A stretch of DNA of 64,000 nt from Erythrophleum ivorense (lineage: Eukaryota > Streptophyta > Magnoliopsida > Fabales > Fabaceae): assembly GCA_026724425.1 (NCBI GenBank), contig JAIUCV010000233.1:1147804-1211803 (forward strand), given 5' to 3'. The position numbers and the translations under genes were made by a program. The notes under the pieces are model-generated. The model saw nothing but the letters and a program-made list of their open reading frames with translations. It was not told the origin of the DNA and searched no databases. Positions 61,627 to 64,000 of the stretch are shown piece by piece (position 1 is the first letter of the stretch; each line of letters begins with the position of its first letter).

Positions 61627-63012
61627 TAAGGGATAAAGAAATTACAAACTGAAGCATAGATGAGGAAAAGTGAAATTTTCACAAAAATACAGTATAAATA
61701 TGCAGCTATTTTTTTTTTACAATACATGTAAAATATTACCTATCTAAAATGAAAAATTCTATAATATACATATATACTTATATATATATAATATATATTG
61801 GTAAAGCTACAAATATTTTATTTAGTTGATAGTAATTACAGCATTTAATGTTGGATATAGTACAGTTAAATTTATCATTTTTATAAAATTCACAGTTGAA
61901 TGTAATATATATATATATATATATATAAGTTGAACCTGTGACGGAAAGAATTATATCCTATATATAGGTTGTTATTCATTTATGAAAAAGATTGTGCTTT
62001 ATTTTTTAGAGAAATATTCTGACAAATCCCACTAGTGAGGTTGATTAAGTCTTTTTTATGAAAATTTTTAATAAAAATATAATATAGAGATAAATTTATT
62101 TTTCAAAGAATTAACCATATACTGCTAAGTTATAGAAAGGGGAAACTACATTTTACTTTCTTGAACTCTAATTATAATACTGATACTTGAACTTTACCCC
62201 CAAAAAAAAAAACGCTTTACCTTGTTGAACTATTGATATATTAAATTTAATATTTAATAATCATATAATCAACCGAAATCAATCTTCGAGCTTTTAAAGG
62301 ATAAGCACAGATGAGGAAAAGTGAAATTTTCTCCAAAAAGAATTACAAATATGCTGATAATTAGTTCAATTTATATACAATACATATAAAGGACTATCTA
62401 AAAAAATAAGGCTCACCCCCCCGTGCACGATACATGGGTGTTCAAAAATTTAAGAGAAAAAAATAAAAAATAAATAAAGCAAAAGGTTTTTAAAAAAAAG
62501 TGGGTTCTAAGCACGAATAGCTTAGGAATAATGTAAAAAAAAAAAAAAACTTTATTATATATATATATATTGGCAAAACTACAAATATTTTATTGCCATT
62601 ATTTTATTTAGTTGATAATAATTACAAATTTTATTATTATAATATTATTAATGTTTGAACCTGTGAAGGAAAGAATTATATCCTATATATAGGCTATTAC
62701 TCATTTATGTGAAAGAATGGGCTTTATTTTTTAGAGAAATATTCTGACAAATCCCTGTTGATTAAGTGTTTTTTATCAAGCTTTTTCATAAAAATATAAT
62801 ATAGAGATAAATTTATTTTTAAAAAATTAATCATATAATGCTTTACATAAAAGGAAAACTACATTTTACTTTTTTTTTCTGAACTACAGTTTAATTACAA
62901 TATTAATATTTAAACTTTAAAAAATAACATTTTGCTTCGTTGAACTATTGATATATTAAATTGAAAATCTAATAGTCATATAATCAACTAAAGTCAACTT
63001 TCAAGTTTTTGA
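61627..63012. repeat. Tandem duplication, about 650-720-bp unit
   Basis: Copies 61627-62290 and 62291-63012 share GATGAGGAAAAGTGAAATTTT, GGAAAGAATTATATCCTATA, TAGAGAAATATTCTGACAAA and TGAACTATTGATATATTAAA. The units differ by small indels and (TA)n length. Non-coding. No equivalent was seen in unit 1 between X loci 1 and 2. Confidence 0.85.
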
Positions 63013-63308
63013 AAATCTACTTTGCTATCTATTTAGAGAGTTGCTAATGTTATAACTTTCCAAAAAAAAACTTATTTTCTAAAAAAATAAAATATTGATT
63101 TATTTTTCTAAAAACAAATACACAAGTGAATTTCAAAAATTTTAAAATTAACTTCTATTAGTTACATAGTTATTAGACATTAAATATAACATTATCAGCG
63201 TAACATGTTTTCACTAGAGATAATAAATATCTAAAAACTTGCGTCTAATTATTACTCTCTTCCAGGAGTTTGATAAATATACTCACTAATTTATCTAATG
63301 TTGCGTAC

Positions 63309-63378
63309 CTTGTTGTGGTTGAGGATCGCTGGACATATGCGGTATAACAATTTTCCTTGGCAACTCAAGCCTTCCGTT
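63309..63378 (-). other. X locus 2', small internal exon-like segment
   Basis: Bounded by ATGCAG acceptor and CAAG/GTACGCAAC donor exactly as in 27484-27548. The open frame reads NGRLELPRKIVIPHMSSD. Sequence further right (63450-63660) aligns with 27990-28200, so the second X locus of unit 2 continues past the window edge. Confidence 0.4.
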
Positions 63379-64000
63379 CTGCATCAAAATGATAATCAGA
63401 AAACTATCGAGGCAAGTTTGAGATTTTCAAATTTCTTAATTGCTTCTCTTGCAGCTAAATTCATGCATCTAATACGCAGTTCACATAGTGCAACTATAAA
63501 GTAAGGAACATAGTACTAATATATACATTTATGAGCGTATAGAAGAACAAAACTCAATCCAAAAGTCATATTGTCAGACAGGGAAAAGCACTGTATTCAA
63601 TTGTACCACTAATCAGATAATGCAAAGCAAAAAGCAGATTATCATCAGAACCATGAAGTCTATATATATTATAACCGACAGATTGAATTTATGGCCTCCT
63701 GCTAAATTATCTAAATTTCTAATCATTAAACCCCATATAAAATTGTACAATTAGTACAGATAAACTTTGACTTAATTAGTAGTTCATCTTCAAGGTAAAA
63801 AAGTTTTAAGTTCGAAATTTAGTTGGCTTAAAATTACCCAAAAAGAAAAATTTATAATCATGCACGTTATTCCAAATTAAAATCAAGAGAGACAGGAATG
63901 TTTTCCAAAAATAATTATAAGAAAAAGAGCAGAAGAACTGAATAATGTTATATCTTATAACAAGGGCTTAAGTTGAACAGCGTCCTTGCAGGACGATGAA
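63379..64000. other. X locus 2' continuation, intron-like, cut by the window end
   Basis: Non-coding sequence homologous in part to X locus 2 of unit 1. No further exon could be placed before the end of the window. Confidence 0.3.

Noticed and set aside
1..64000. CRISPR arrays, bacterial operons, phage genes, tRNA genes
   Set aside because: None seen; regular short repeats here are microsatellites or transposon-derived, and gene structure is that of a plant nucleus.

Overview
This is a stretch of eudicot plant nuclear DNA. It is very AT-rich, gene-poor and full of transposon remnants. The evidence is two intron-less plant ERF/AP2 transcription factor genes, a Ty3/gypsy element primed by plant initiator tRNA-Met, hAT- and Harbinger-type MITEs, and a decayed fragment of plastid 16S rDNA. 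I cannot name the species; the protein style would fit a rosid.

Only two genes can be called with confidence. They are paralogous group-IX ERFs in the same orientation, at 20745-21362 (205 aa) and 53189-53848 (219 aa). They belong to a larger segmental tandem array. A short 5' block recurs at about 90-200, 18710-18780 and 45350-45430/51205-51235. It is followed, in units 1 and 2, by a decayed ORF, a conserved promoter block, the ERF, and then one or two minus-strand loci ('X') known only from conserved exon-like pieces. Unit 0 (left end) keeps the 5' block, the pre-ERF block (about 5095-5190) and an X first-exon block (about 6800-7260) but has no ERF. The X loci have repeated first-exon/promoter blocks near 7.0, 25.5, 29.9 and 61.2 kb, small internal exons with conserved splice sites (27484-27548, 63309-63378) and a last-exon-like segment (22.6 and 56.15 kb). 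I do not recognise their product.

The spacers are mostly transposable-element debris. There are LTRs of one loosely related family, two of them bounded as solo LTRs by matching 5-bp duplications: 31495-33164 (ACCCA) and 43170-44710 (ATATA), plus 33828-35425 with a near match. Two non-autonomous hAT elements (14839-15629, 38535-39484) share a family; the second has a perfect 8-bp duplication. There is a Harbinger-like MITE (18787-19169), several long-inverted-repeat foldback elements, and a possible CACTA terminus. One full-length but dead Ty3/gypsy element of the CRM-like chromovirus type lies on the minus strand (45744-51189) with duplication ACAAA, PBS, PPT, many stop codons and a lost catalytic aspartate in reverse transcriptase. 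It splits the 5' block of unit 2.

Unit 2 also carries an approximately 2.7-kb insertion (about 56860-59560) containing a nuclear plastid insertion (NUPT) of the 5' end of 16S rDNA (57400-57689), and an 0.8-kb foldback element downstream of the ERF. Local tandem duplications (24446-25021, 24094-24167, 61627-63012) arose after the unit duplication where a single-copy counterpart can be compared. No tRNA gene, CRISPR array or bacterial-type feature was seen. All alignments were done by eye.
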